Shown piece by piece: positions 18,756 to 26,832 of a stretch of DNA of 50,240 bases. Origin of the DNA: an uncultured Bacteroides sp. (GTDB taxonomy: Bacteria > Bacteroidota > Bacteroidia > Bacteroidales > Bacteroidaceae); contig CAUEFX010000027.1 of assembly GCA_958477465.1 (NCBI GenBank), positions 1-50,240 on the forward strand, given 5' to 3'. Each line of letters starts with the position of its first letter. The stretch's first letter is position 1. Under the pieces are notes generated by a model that saw nothing but the letters and a program-made list of their open reading frames with translations, ran no database searches and was not told the DNA's origin. The translations under genes were made by a program, and so were the position numbers.

Positions 18756-18763
18756 CAAATATA
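18756..18763 (-). promoter_or_regulatory. -7 box of the prolyl oligopeptidase gene
   Basis: The minus strand reads TATATTTG 29 bases upstream of the chosen ATG. It lies inside the open frame of the longer alternative, which argues for the shorter protein. Confidence 0.5.
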
Positions 18764-18885
18764 GAGAGAAGTAATGAATTTAGCACCTTTGTTGTCTAAA
18801 AAAGTCATTTCTCTCCTCTCTTCATTTGCATTTCACGATAAAAGAAGCGAACTTTGTCTGTCGATATTTAACCACAGGAAAATCC

Positions 18886-21855
18886 ATGCTCAGTAAGTAC
18901 AAATTAAACCAGCTTTATTTCAAAGATACGCAGTTTGCCAATTTGATGACACGGCGTATATTCAATGTTCTGTTGATCGCCAATCCGTATGATGCATTCA
19001 TGCTTGAGGATGACGGGCGTATCGATGAAAAGATTTTCAATGAATATACCTCTCTTTCTCTTCGTTATCCTCCTCGCTTTTCGCAGGTTTCTACAGAAGA
19101 GGAAGCATTGGCATTGCTTGAGAATATGACATTCGATCTCGTTATCTGCATGCCGGGTACGGGCGATAATGACAGCTTTGATATCGGAAGGCATATCAAG
19201 AGTTTGTACGAGCATATTCCTATCGTGATTCTTACCCCGTTCAGTCACGGCATTACGGCACGTATTGCCGATGAGGATCTGAGTGCGTTCGACTACGTGT
19301 TCTGCTGGCTGGGCAATACGGATTTGCTGGTATCCATCATCAAGCTGATAGAAGACAAGATGAATCTGGAGCATGATGTGGCGGAAGTGGGAGTGCAGTT
19401 GATTCTGTTGGTTGAAGACGGTATCCGCTTTTATTCTTCCGTACTTCCCAATCTGTATAAGTTCGTATTGAAGCAGAGCCAGGAATTTTCTACGGAGGCT
19501 TTGAATGCCCACCAGCGGACGTTGCGCATGCGCGGACGTCCTAAAATAGTGCTGGCGCGTACCTATGAAGAGGCTATCACGATATACGAGAAATATAAGA
19601 ACAATATATTGGGAGTGATCACCGATGTCCGTTTCCCTCGTGTGGAGCGTGGCGAGAAAGACGGGTTGGCAGGTATCAAACTTTGTGCCGCTATCCGGAA
19701 GGAGGACCCGTTTGTGCCTCTCATCATTCAATCTTCTGAGTCGGAAAATGCTTTGTATGCGGCAAAGTATGGCGCCAGCTTCATCGACAAGAACTCCAAA
19801 AAGATGGACGTGGATTTGCGCCGTATCGTATCCGATAATTTCGGTTTTGGCGATTTTGTTTTCCGTAATCCCGAAACGGGGGAGGAGATTGCCCGTGTAC
19901 GGAACCTGAAGGAGCTGCAGAATATTCTGTTTGCCGTGCCTGCCGAATCGTTCTTGTATCATATCTCCCGCAATCACGTATCCCGTTGGCTGTATTCGCG
20001 TGCCATGTTTCCGGTTGCCGAATTCCTTAAGCCGATTACCTGGAACAGCCTTCAGGACGTGGACGCTCATCGGCGGATTATCTTTGAGGCCATTGTGAAA
20101 TACCGCAAGATGAAGAATCAGGGAGTGGTTGCCGTTTTCAAGCGCGACCGTTTCGACCGTTATTCCAATTTTGCCCGTATCGGTGACGGCTCTTTGGGGG
20201 GAAAAGGCCGTGGTCTGGCTTTCATAGACAACATGGTGAAGCGGTATCCGGAATTCGAAGAGTTTGAGAATGCCCGCGTCGCCATTCCGAAGACAGTGGT
20301 ACTCTGCACCGATGTCTTTGATGAGTTTATGGATAGCAACAATCTCTATCAGGTGGCTCTTTCGGATGCCAATGATGATGTCATACTGCGTTATTTCCTG
20401 AAAGCGAAGCTGCCCGACCGTCTGGTGGAGGATTTCTTCACGTTCTTTGATGTGGTGAAGTCGCCCATAGCCATCCGTTCGTCTTCGCTTCTTGAGGATT
20501 CGCACTACCAGCCGTTTGCCGGTATCTATAATACTTATATGATACCTTATCTGGATGACAAGTATGAGATGCTCCGGATGCTTTCCGATGCAATCAAAGG
20601 GGTATATGCTTCGGTTTATTTCAAGGATAGCAAGGCGTATATGCAGGCAACGTCCAACGTCATCGATCAGGAAAAGATGGCCGTTATCCTGCAGGAGGTG
20701 GTCGGCAATCAATATGGTGACCGTTATTATCCGTCTATGTCGGGGGTGGCCCGGTCGCTTAATTATTACCCTCTCGGAGACGAGAAGGCGGAAGAGGGTA
20801 CGGTGAATCTGGCTCTCGGCCTTGGAAAGTATATCGTGGATGGAGGGGTGACGCTTCGTTTCTCTCCTTATCATCCCAATCAGATATTGCAGACCAGTGA
20901 GATGGAGATTGCATTGAAAGAGACGCAGACCCGTTTCTATGCATTGGATTTGAAGAATGTCGGTGAAGATTTCTCTATTGACGATGGATTTAACCTGCTG
21001 AAACTTCATGTCAAAGAGGCCGAGAAAGACGGTTCGTTGCGTTATATCGCTTCTACGTATGACCCTTATGACCAGATCATCCGGGACGGACTTTATCCGG
21101 GTGGCCGTAAGGTGATTACTTTTGCCAATATCTTGCAGCACGATGTGTTCCCGTTGGCGCGTATTCTGCAATTGGTACTGAAGTACGGTGAACATGAGAT
21201 GCGCCGTCCTGTAGAGATTGAGTTTGCAGCGACCATGAGCCGCGAACAGGATAAGACCGGTACTTTTTATCTTTTGCAGATACGCCCGATAGTCGATACG
21301 AAAGAGATGCTCGATGAAGATCTCACCGCCATTCCGGACGAGGATGTCATTTTGCGTTCCAATAATTCGCTGGGGCATGGTGTAATGAATGAGATTTACG
21401 ACATTGTTTACGTCAAAACCGATGGATACAGCGCTTCCAATAACCAGGCCATTGCTTGGGAAATAGAAAAAATGAATCAGCAGTTCCTCGATGAAGGAAA
21501 GAATTATGTGTTGGTTGGACCCGGAAGATGGGGAAGCAGTGATACCTGGTTGGGGATTCCTGTGAAATGGCCGCATATCTCGGCAGCTCGTGTTATTGTG
21601 GAGGCCGGATTAACCAATTATCGGGTAGATCCGAGTCAGGGTACTCATTTTTTCCAGAATCTGACTTCGTTCGGGGTAGGATATTTCACCATCAATGCTT
21701 TTATGAACGATGGGGTCTATAATCAAGACTTTCTGAATGCACAGCCGGCTGTTGAAGAGACAACGTTTTTGCGGCATGTGCGTTTTGAGAAGCCGATAGT
21801 CGTAAAAATGGATGGCAAAAAGAAACTGGGAGTGGTGATGATGCCGGAAATTTGA
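18886..21855 (+). CDS. Receiver-receiver-PPDK_N (ATP-grasp) fusion protein
   Basis: The 989-residue cytoplasmic protein is often labelled pyruvate phosphate dikinase or PEP synthase, but its architecture differs. Residues about 26-155 look like a degenerate receiver domain lacking the phospho-Asp (FDLVICMPG) and the Lys. Residues about 170-310 look like an intact receiver: acidic pair Glu177-Asp178 (LLVEDG), Asp247 (GVITDVRFP), Lys302 (ASFIDKNS). Residues about 430-805 carry PPDK_N ATP-grasp motifs: GSLGGKGRGLAF, SPIAIRSSSLLED, FAGIYNTYM, LALGLGKYIVDGG, FYLLQIRPI. Residues 820-989 are a separate domain (LVGPGRWGSSDTWLGIPV). I find neither the phosphohistidine swivel motif nor a PEP/pyruvate barrel, so classic dikinase activity is doubtful. 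The start at 18886 has GGA upstream. Partner and target are unknown. Confidence 0.9.
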   Translation: MLSKYKLNQLYFKDTQFANLMTRRIFNVLLIANPYDAFMLEDDGRIDEKIFNEYTSLSLRYPPRFSQVSTEEEALALLENMTFDLVICMPGTGDNDSFDIGRHIKSLYEHIPIVILTPFSHGITARIADEDLSAFDYVFCWLGNTDLLVSIIKLIEDKMNLEHDVAEVGVQLILLVEDGIRFYSSVLPNLYKFVLKQSQEFSTEALNAHQRTLRMRGRPKIVLARTYEEAITIYEKYKNNILGVITDVRFPRVERGEKDGLAGIKLCAAIRKEDPFVPLIIQSSESENALYAAKYGASFIDKNSKKMDVDLRRIVSDNFGFGDFVFRNPETGEEIARVRNLKELQNILFAVPAESFLYHISRNHVSRWLYSRAMFPVAEFLKPITWNSLQDVDAHRRIIFEAIVKYRKMKNQGVVAVFKRDRFDRYSNFARIGDGSLGGKGRGLAFIDNMVKRYPEFEEFENARVAIPKTVVLCTDVFDEFMDSNNLYQVALSDANDDVILRYFLKAKLPDRLVEDFFTFFDVVKSPIAIRSSSLLEDSHYQPFAGIYNTYMIPYLDDKYEMLRMLSDAIKGVYASVYFKDSKAYMQATSNVIDQEKMAVILQEVVGNQYGDRYYPSMSGVARSLNYYPLGDEKAEEGTVNLALGLGKYIVDGGVTLRFSPYHPNQILQTSEMEIALKETQTRFYALDLKNVGEDFSIDDGFNLLKLHVKEAEKDGSLRYIASTYDPYDQIIRDGLYPGGRKVITFANILQHDVFPLARILQLVLKYGEHEMRRPVEIEFAATMSREQDKTGTFYLLQIRPIVDTKEMLDEDLTAIPDEDVILRSNNSLGHGVMNEIYDIVYVKTDGYSASNNQAIAWEIEKMNQQFLDEGKNYVLVGPGRWGSSDTWLGIPVKWPHISAARVIVEAGLTNYRVDPSQGTHFFQNLTSFGVGYFTINAFMNDGVYNQDFLNAQPAVEETTFLRHVRFEKPIVVKMDGKKKLGVVMMPEI

Positions 21856-21910
21856 GTTACTCCGTTGTCCGCAGTTGCCATATACTCCAGATATCTGTGA
21901 ACTTTTACCA

Positions 21911-22002
21911 CAGAGTACATAGAGTAACACTTTTGCCAGTATGTTTTTGGAATCATCTGTTTGGGAGCTTGAACCGAATCCCCAAGAATAAAAACTGAAC
22001 CC
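21911..22002. repeat. Dispersed intergenic repeat of about 93 bp, copy 1
   Basis: It matches 46578-46671 in the same orientation over its whole length, with only scattered differences and a short indel. Landmarks are AGAGTAACACTTTTGCC, GTATGTTTTTG, CTTGAACC and AATCCCCAAGAATAAAAACT. The minus strand contains a hairpin TTGGGGA..TCCCAA with loop sequence GGTTCAAG. It lies just after the receiver-PPDK_N gene. Confidence 0.75.
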
Positions 22003-22031
22003 TTTCATACTCTCCCTTTAGGGTGGAGACA

Positions 22032-22080
22032 AAGTAAAGAGAAGCCGTTTCCGATGATCGGGAACGGCTTCTCTTTACTT
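22032..22080. terminator. Strong bidirectional hairpin between convergent genes
   Basis: AAGTAAAGAGAAGCCGTT pairs perfectly over 18 bp with AACGGCTTCTCTTTACTT, extended by three more pairs around a short loop. It serves the leftward NADP-type GDH gene (37 bases past its stop) and probably the rightward receiver-PPDK_N gene. Confidence 0.85.
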
Positions 22081-22116
22081 ATAAATGACTATAGCTTTTG
22101 AAAACGGGCCTGCTGA

Positions 22117-23451
22117 TTATAATATACCCTGAGCCATCATCGCTTTGGCTACTTTCATGAATCCGGCAATGTTAGCACCTTTCACGTAGTTGATATAACC
22201 ATCGGCTTCAGTACCATATTGTACACAAGCTTCGTGGATATTCTTCATGATGCTCTTCAATTTTTCGTCTACCTCTTCAGCGCTCCAACTCAGTTTGATA
22301 GAGTTCTGTGTCATTTCCAGACCGGATACTGATACACCACCGGCATTGGCAGCTTTACCCGGAGCGTACAGGATTTTAGCATCCTGGAATACCTTGATGG
22401 CTTCCGGTGTAGAAGGCATGTTGGCACCTTCGGATACGGCCATTACACCATTGGCAACTAATTTGCGTGCATCATCGCCATTGATTTCGTTCTGAGTGGC
22501 AGAAGGCAAGGCAATGTCACCTTTCTCACCCCAAGGACGGGCTCCTGCTACATATTTACAACCGTATGTCTCTGCATATTCGCGGATACGGCCACGGTAG
22601 AGGTTCTTCAATTCCATGATGTAATCCAGTTTTACACGGTCGATACCGTCCGGATCATAGATATAACCGTCTGAATCGGACATGGTAACTACCTTACCAC
22701 CCAATTCAATTACTTTTTCTGCTGTATATTGGGCTACATTACCGGAACCGGAGATCAGGCAGACCTTACCTTTCAAGTCTGTGTTCTTTCTCTTCAACAT
22801 TTCCATCAGGAAGTAGATGTTACCGTAACCGGTAGCTTCCGGACGGATCAGTGAACCGCCGAATTCGCGGCCTTTTCCGGTGAATGTTCCTGTAAATTCG
22901 CGAGTCAGCTTCTTGTACATACCGAACATGAAGCCCACTTCACGGCCACCTACACCGATATCACCTGCCGGTACGTCGGTTTCAGGACCGATGTGACGCC
23001 ACAACTCTAACATGAATGCCTGTACGAAACGCATTACTTCTGCGTTTGACTTGCCACGTGGAGAGAAGTCGGAACCACCTTTACCACCACCCATCGGCAG
23101 TGTGGTCAGTGAATTTTTGAATGTTTGCTCGAAGGCAAGGAATTTAAGGATGCTGAGGTTTACAGAAGCATGGAAGCGGACACCGCCTTTGTACGGGCCG
23201 ATAGCGTTGTTGTGCTGAACACGGTAGCCCATGTTGGTCTGTACGTTACCTTTGTCGTCTACCCAAGTTACGCGGAACTGATATATTCTGTCTGGAATGC
23301 AAAGGCGTTCTACCAGATTGGCTTTGTCGAATTCGGGATGTTTGTTGTATTCTTCTTCAATGGTAGAAAGTACTTCCTCTACTGCCTGATGATACTCCGG
23401 TTCATTGGGGAACCTTCTCTTTAAATCTTCTAATACCTTAGCTGCATTCAT
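22117..23451 (-). CDS. gdhA: Glutamate dehydrogenase, predicted NADP(H)-using
   Basis: The 444-residue hexameric-type enzyme aligns without gaps to its paralogue at 14932-16269 through residue 270. The catalytic set is intact (Lys88, Lys112, Lys124, Asp164). The coenzyme site differs: SGSGNVAQ with Ser236, and TMSDSDGYIYDPDG with Asp259 and Ser260. In the clostridial NAD enzyme, replacing the equivalent Phe and Pro by Ser shifts preference to NADP, and E. coli NADP-type GDH has ASDS here. It is therefore likely the ammonia-assimilating or dual-coenzyme enzyme described in Bacteroides. A consensus promoter at 23513-23543 drives it, and a strong hairpin ends it. Confidence 0.93.
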   Translation of the reverse strand: MNAAKVLEDLKRRFPNEPEYHQAVEEVLSTIEEEYNKHPEFDKANLVERLCIPDRIYQFRVTWVDDKGNVQTNMGYRVQHNNAIGPYKGGVRFHASVNLSILKFLAFEQTFKNSLTTLPMGGGKGGSDFSPRGKSNAEVMRFVQAFMLELWRHIGPETDVPAGDIGVGGREVGFMFGMYKKLTREFTGTFTGKGREFGGSLIRPEATGYGNIYFLMEMLKRKNTDLKGKVCLISGSGNVAQYTAEKVIELGGKVVTMSDSDGYIYDPDGIDRVKLDYIMELKNLYRGRIREYAETYGCKYVAGARPWGEKGDIALPSATQNEINGDDARKLVANGVMAVSEGANMPSTPEAIKVFQDAKILYAPGKAANAGGVSVSGLEMTQNSIKLSWSAEEVDEKLKSIMKNIHEACVQYGTEADGYINYVKGANIAGFMKVAKAMMAQGIL

Positions 23452-23512
23452 AATTATTACCTTTTATAAGTTGAGTTTATAAGTTTGCAAATATTGTTCT
23501 CTCTTTTGGTTG

Positions 23513-23543
23513 CAAAAGTAAATATAAAAATCGAACTTGCAAA
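23513..23543 (-). promoter_or_regulatory. Consensus Bacteroides promoter of gdhA
   Basis: The minus strand has TTTG, exactly 19 bases, then TACTTTTG, a full match to TTTG-N19-21-TAnnTTTG. Transcription would start near 23506, leaving a leader of about 55 bases. This is one of the two best promoters in the window. Confidence 0.75.
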
Positions 23544-23560
23544 CATTTTATAAAGAAAAA

Positions 23561-23599
23561 CGGGATAAAGTATCAAAAATGATATTTTATCCCGTAAAA
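23561..23599 (-). terminator. Terminator of the maeB-small membrane protein operon
   Basis: The minus strand folds CGGGATAAA with TTTATCCCG and TATCA with TGATA, then runs into TTTTT. It lies 17 bases after the small gene's stop and before the gdhA promoter, so the two transcripts are separate. Confidence 0.8.
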
Positions 23600-23615
23600 A
23601 TAGAATAAAAAGATA

Positions 23616-23792
23616 TTATTTATTCTTTTTGAGTGATTTGTAAACCGGAATGAATACTAATGCTGCCGAAATGATAAGCATTAGTATCATCGGACCGTCG
23701 ATACGTTCGGCATACACCAGTACTATGTAGCAAAGCGCCACCCAAAGCAGGATGATGCAAACTATTTGTGATCTGGATAACGGACGTCTCAT
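23616..23792 (-). CDS. 58-residue two-helix membrane protein overlapping maeB
   Basis: The ATG overlaps the maeB stop in an ATGA arrangement, so translation is probably coupled. The product starts MRRPLSRSQ, has two hydrophobic helices (IVCIILLWVALCYIVLVYA and MILMLIISAALVFIPV) split by a polar turn ERIDGP, and ends KSLKKNK. It should be an inner-membrane hairpin with both ends basic and cytoplasmic. No family is recognised. A terminator follows directly, making this a two-gene operon with the malic enzyme. Confidence 0.75.
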   Translation of the reverse strand: MRRPLSRSQIVCIILLWVALCYIVLVYAERIDGPMILMLIISAALVFIPVYKSLKKNK

Positions 23793-26077
23793 TTACCTGC
23801 TTTTTTCTTGTCTACAATCGCATCGATAACAGCTACTGCCGTAATGTTTACGATGTCGCGTACGGAACTTTCGATGTCGGTAAAGTGAATCGGTTTGTTC
23901 AGTCCCATCTGTATCGGTCCGATGAATTCCGTGTCCGGATCCATTGCCTGCAATAACTGATACCCTGCATTGGCTGAGTTCAGGTTCGGGAATACCAATG
24001 TATTGACATCCTTGCCGTAGAGGCGGGTAAACGGATATTTTGAGTCACGAAGTGTGCGGTTCATGGCAAAGTTCACCTGCATTTCACCGTCGATGGCCAA
24101 ATCCGGATATTCTTTCTGCATGTATGCCACTGCTTCGTGTACTTTAAGCGGACTGCCTTCCTGATCGGAACCGAAATTGGAGTAACTCAGCATGGCAATG
24201 GCTGGTGTATGGTTGAAGAACCGTACAGTCTGGTCTGCCAGTTTGGCTATATCTATTAATGTGGAAGTATCCGGATGACGGTTGATCAAAGTATCTGCCA
24301 GGAAGTAAGTTCCTTTTTTGGAATTCAGAATGTGCATGGTTCCGAAATGATTGTATTCCGGGCGGATGCCGATTACCTCTTTGGCAACCTTGATGGTGTT
24401 GCTGTATTTGGTGTACAGCCCGGTGATGAATGCATCGGCATCTCCTGTTTCCACCATCATCATACCGAAGTAGTTGCGTTCGAACATCTTGTCGTTGGCT
24501 TCATCGTAGGTAGCTCCTTCGCGGGCGCGTTTCTGCGAGAGGATACGTGCGTAACGTTCGCGGCGTTCGGCCTCGCGGTCATGGCGCAGATTGACGATTT
24601 CGATACCTTCCAAGCTCAGGTCGAGCTCTTTTGCCAGTTTTTCGATGCGCTCTTCGTTACCTAATATAATAGGATGGCAGATGCCTTCCGCTTTTGCTTC
24701 TACGGCAGCTTTCAGCATGTTCGGGTGACCGCCTTCGGCGAATACGACGCGTTGCGGGTGGCGGCGTGCCGTGTCATAGAGCTGACGGGTAAGTTGTGAT
24801 TCTTGTCCCATGAGTTCGCGGAGATGGGTCTTGTATTCATCCCAGTCTTCGATATTCTTACGGGCCACGCCACTCTCCATAGCGGCACGAGCTACGGCGA
24901 TGGAAACTTCCGTTATCAGACGCGGATCGACCGGTTTCGGTATGAAGTATTCCGGACCGAATGTGAAGTTGTTTACATGATAGGCTTCATTTACCACATC
25001 GGGCACAGGCTGCTTGGCAAGATTGGCAATAGCGCGTACGGCGGCTATCTTCATCTCTTCATTGATTGCTTTTGCCTGTGTATCCAAAGCGCCGCGGAAG
25101 ATATACGGGAAACCGATTACGTTGTTGATCTGATTCGGATAATCGGAACGGCCGGTAGCCATCAGCACGTCCGGACGGGCAGCCATGGCATCTTCATAAG
25201 AGATTTCCGGGGTCGGGTTGGCCAAAGCGAACACGATAGGAGAAGGAGCCATACTGCGTATCATGTCTTGCGACAGTACGTTTCCTCTGGACAGACCCAA
25301 GAAGACATCTGCTCCCTTGATGGCTTCTGCCAAGGTATGGATATCCGTACGGTCGGTGGCGAAGTAACGCTTTTGTTCATTCAGGTCGGTACGTGTTTTG
25401 TTGATTACACCTTTACTGTCGAGCATGACGATGTTTTCGAGGCGTGCACCGAGTGATACGTATAGTTTGGTACACGATACGGCAGAGGCGCCGGCACCGT
25501 TTACTACAATTTTTACATCTTCAATCTTTTTACCGGCTACTTGCAAGGCGTTTACCAGTCCGGCGCTCGAGATGATAGCCGTTCCGTGCTGGTCATCGTG
25601 CATCACGGGGATGTCGAGTTCCTCTTTCAAGCGGCGTTCTATCTCAAAACATTCCGGAGCTTTGATGTCTTCGAGGTTGATACCTCCGAAAGTGGGCGCA
25701 ATGGCTTTGACAGCTTCGATAAATTTGTCCGGATCTTTTTCATCGACTTCGATGTCGAATACGTCGATACCGGCATAGATTTTAAACAGAAGACCTTTTC
25801 CTTCCATTACCGGCTTGCCGCTCAGTGCACCTATATCTCCCAAACCGAGGACGGCTGTTCCATTGGAAATAACAGCTACCAAATTGCCTTTGGCTGTATA
25901 TTTATAAGCATCCTGCGGGTTCTTTTCAATTTCAAGACATGGTTCGGCCACACCGGGAGAGTAAGCAAGCGATAAGTCGGTTTGCGTACTGTAGGGTTTG
26001 GTTGGAACTACTTCAATTTTACCGGGTTTGCCCTGTGAGTGATAGAGCAAAGCGGCTTCTTTCGTTATTTTTGCCAT
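23789..26077 (-). CDS. maeB: NADP-type malic enzyme with phosphotransacetylase-like tail
   Basis: This enzyme decarboxylates malate to pyruvate with NAD(P) reduction. The 762-residue protein has a malic enzyme part (about 1-425) with Tyr39 (LAYSPGVAEP), Lys94 (MEGKGLLFK), metal ligands in LEDIKAPECFEIE and MHDDQHGTA, and a Rossmann loop VNGAGASAVSCTKL. The tail (about 430-755) resembles phosphotransacetylase (VFAEGGHPNMLKAA, AMLSYSNFGS, VNTLVFPNLNSANAGYQL). In related large bacterial malic enzymes the tail is regulatory, reportedly binding acetyl-CoA, and is not known to be catalytic. A small membrane protein gene overlaps its 3' end. A TACATTTG element lies at 26113-26120. Confidence 0.95.
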   Translation of the reverse strand: MAKITKEAALLYHSQGKPGKIEVVPTKPYSTQTDLSLAYSPGVAEPCLEIEKNPQDAYKYTAKGNLVAVISNGTAVLGLGDIGALSGKPVMEGKGLLFKIYAGIDVFDIEVDEKDPDKFIEAVKAIAPTFGGINLEDIKAPECFEIERRLKEELDIPVMHDDQHGTAIISSAGLVNALQVAGKKIEDVKIVVNGAGASAVSCTKLYVSLGARLENIVMLDSKGVINKTRTDLNEQKRYFATDRTDIHTLAEAIKGADVFLGLSRGNVLSQDMIRSMAPSPIVFALANPTPEISYEDAMAARPDVLMATGRSDYPNQINNVIGFPYIFRGALDTQAKAINEEMKIAAVRAIANLAKQPVPDVVNEAYHVNNFTFGPEYFIPKPVDPRLITEVSIAVARAAMESGVARKNIEDWDEYKTHLRELMGQESQLTRQLYDTARRHPQRVVFAEGGHPNMLKAAVEAKAEGICHPIILGNEERIEKLAKELDLSLEGIEIVNLRHDREAERRERYARILSQKRAREGATYDEANDKMFERNYFGMMMVETGDADAFITGLYTKYSNTIKVAKEVIGIRPEYNHFGTMHILNSKKGTYFLADTLINRHPDTSTLIDIAKLADQTVRFFNHTPAIAMLSYSNFGSDQEGSPLKVHEAVAYMQKEYPDLAIDGEMQVNFAMNRTLRDSKYPFTRLYGKDVNTLVFPNLNSANAGYQLLQAMDPDTEFIGPIQMGLNKPIHFTDIESSVRDIVNITAVAVIDAIVDKKKAGK

Positions 26078-26112
26078 GATAGTGCGTTTAAATAAAAGTT
26101 ATCATTTGCCTG

Positions 26113-26120
26113 CAAATGTA
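26113..26120 (-). promoter_or_regulatory. -7 box of maeB
   Basis: The minus strand reads TACATTTG about 36 bases before the ATG at 26077. The -33 element is weak. Confidence 0.45.
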
Positions 26121-26178
26121 GGAATAAAAGTTAGAAACCGTAGTCTGTTTGTTGTAATTTCTATTAAACTAATAGCAT

Positions 26179-26222
26179 AAAGGCACGAAAAGGGGAGTTA
26201 TACCTCTTCTTTTTGTACCTTT
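26179..26222 (-). terminator. Hairpin after the PepSY-like gene
   Basis: AAAGGCACGAAAAGGGGAG and the downstream CTCTTCTTTTTGTACCTTT pair at 15 of 19 positions around a short loop, about 40 bases past the leftward gene's stop. The stem is imperfect. Confidence 0.45.
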
Positions 26223-26229
26223 ATTGCAT

Positions 26230-26271
26230 ATTTATAACAAAGCTACTGTTATTTATAACAAAGTTACCGTA
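26230..26271. repeat. Tandem 21-bp duplication at the 3' end of the PepSY-like gene
   Basis: Two adjacent units (26230-26250 and 26251-26271), each starting ATTTATAACAAAG, share 18 of 21 bases. The right unit includes the gene's stop codon and last codons. Confidence 0.7.
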
Positions 26272-26749
26272 TGAATGTTTCCGGTCCGAGGATGTCGTAT
26301 AGGTCGCTTACATTCCGAGTGCGCAGTATCTCTCCGTTGGGAGCATAAAAGAGCTGGTATTTGATGTCTATGTTCGGTTGTCCCACTTTGATGACGATGA
26401 CCGGTTCCCATTTCGGAAACTCCACGTAAGTTACATCCAGAACTTCCCAGGCAGCATAGTTGCTGGCTGCAAAGGCATTATACACAGGAGGGGTCAGGCG
26501 GTCCGCATTTATCAGTTCGGTCTGTATCATCACCCATTGTGCCTGTGTGTTGAACCAGACATTTTTTTCAAGACCATTCATCATGAAGTCGGCACAATAA
26601 TAACCGTCATCCTGTGACCAGGCTATGTCCTTGGCATCGGGATACATCTTTTGGAGTGCAGCCTGTACGGCAGCCGGTGAATATCCGGCAAAAGCGGTGG
26701 TGGTAATTGCCAGCATGGCCAGCAATATACCGGATTTTAATCTTATCAT
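26264..26749 (-). CDS. Secreted PepSY-like periplasmic protein
   Basis: The 161-residue protein has a cleavable signal peptide (LKSGILLAMLAITTTAFA) and is probably periplasmic. The mature part matches the PepSY-like family common in Bacteroides: ALQKMYPDAKDIAWSQDDGYYCADFMMNGLEKNVWFN, with the characteristic YPDAKDIAW and WFNTQAQW segments. A second half continues in the same style (EVLDVTYVEFPKWEPVIVIKV). These proteins are structurally likened to beta-lactamase inhibitor folds, but their ligands are unknown. It is a single gene with a 21-base duplication at its 3' end. Confidence 0.8.
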   Translation of the reverse strand: MIRLKSGILLAMLAITTTAFAGYSPAAVQAALQKMYPDAKDIAWSQDDGYYCADFMMNGLEKNVWFNTQAQWVMIQTELINADRLTPPVYNAFAASNYAAWEVLDVTYVEFPKWEPVIVIKVGQPNIDIKYQLFYAPNGEILRTRNVSDLYDILGPETFIR

Positions 26750-26832
26750 AGTTTAAGCTGTTTTGAGGTAGATGACCTTTATCGGTTAGAACAGCTGTCT
26801 GTGAGAAATTGTTTTCTATATTACCGTCGTTT

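Noticed and set aside
18904..21576. 890-codon open frame on the minus strand
   Set aside because: It is exactly antisense to the receiver-PPDK_N gene. The plus-strand frame has clear domain motifs, while the antisense product is His/Ile/Arg-rich with no motif: a codon-bias shadow.
21960..21990. tRNA-like T-arm (GGTTCAAG on the minus strand)
   Set aside because: No acceptor, anticodon or D arm can be drawn around it, and the second copy shows only the same short hairpin.
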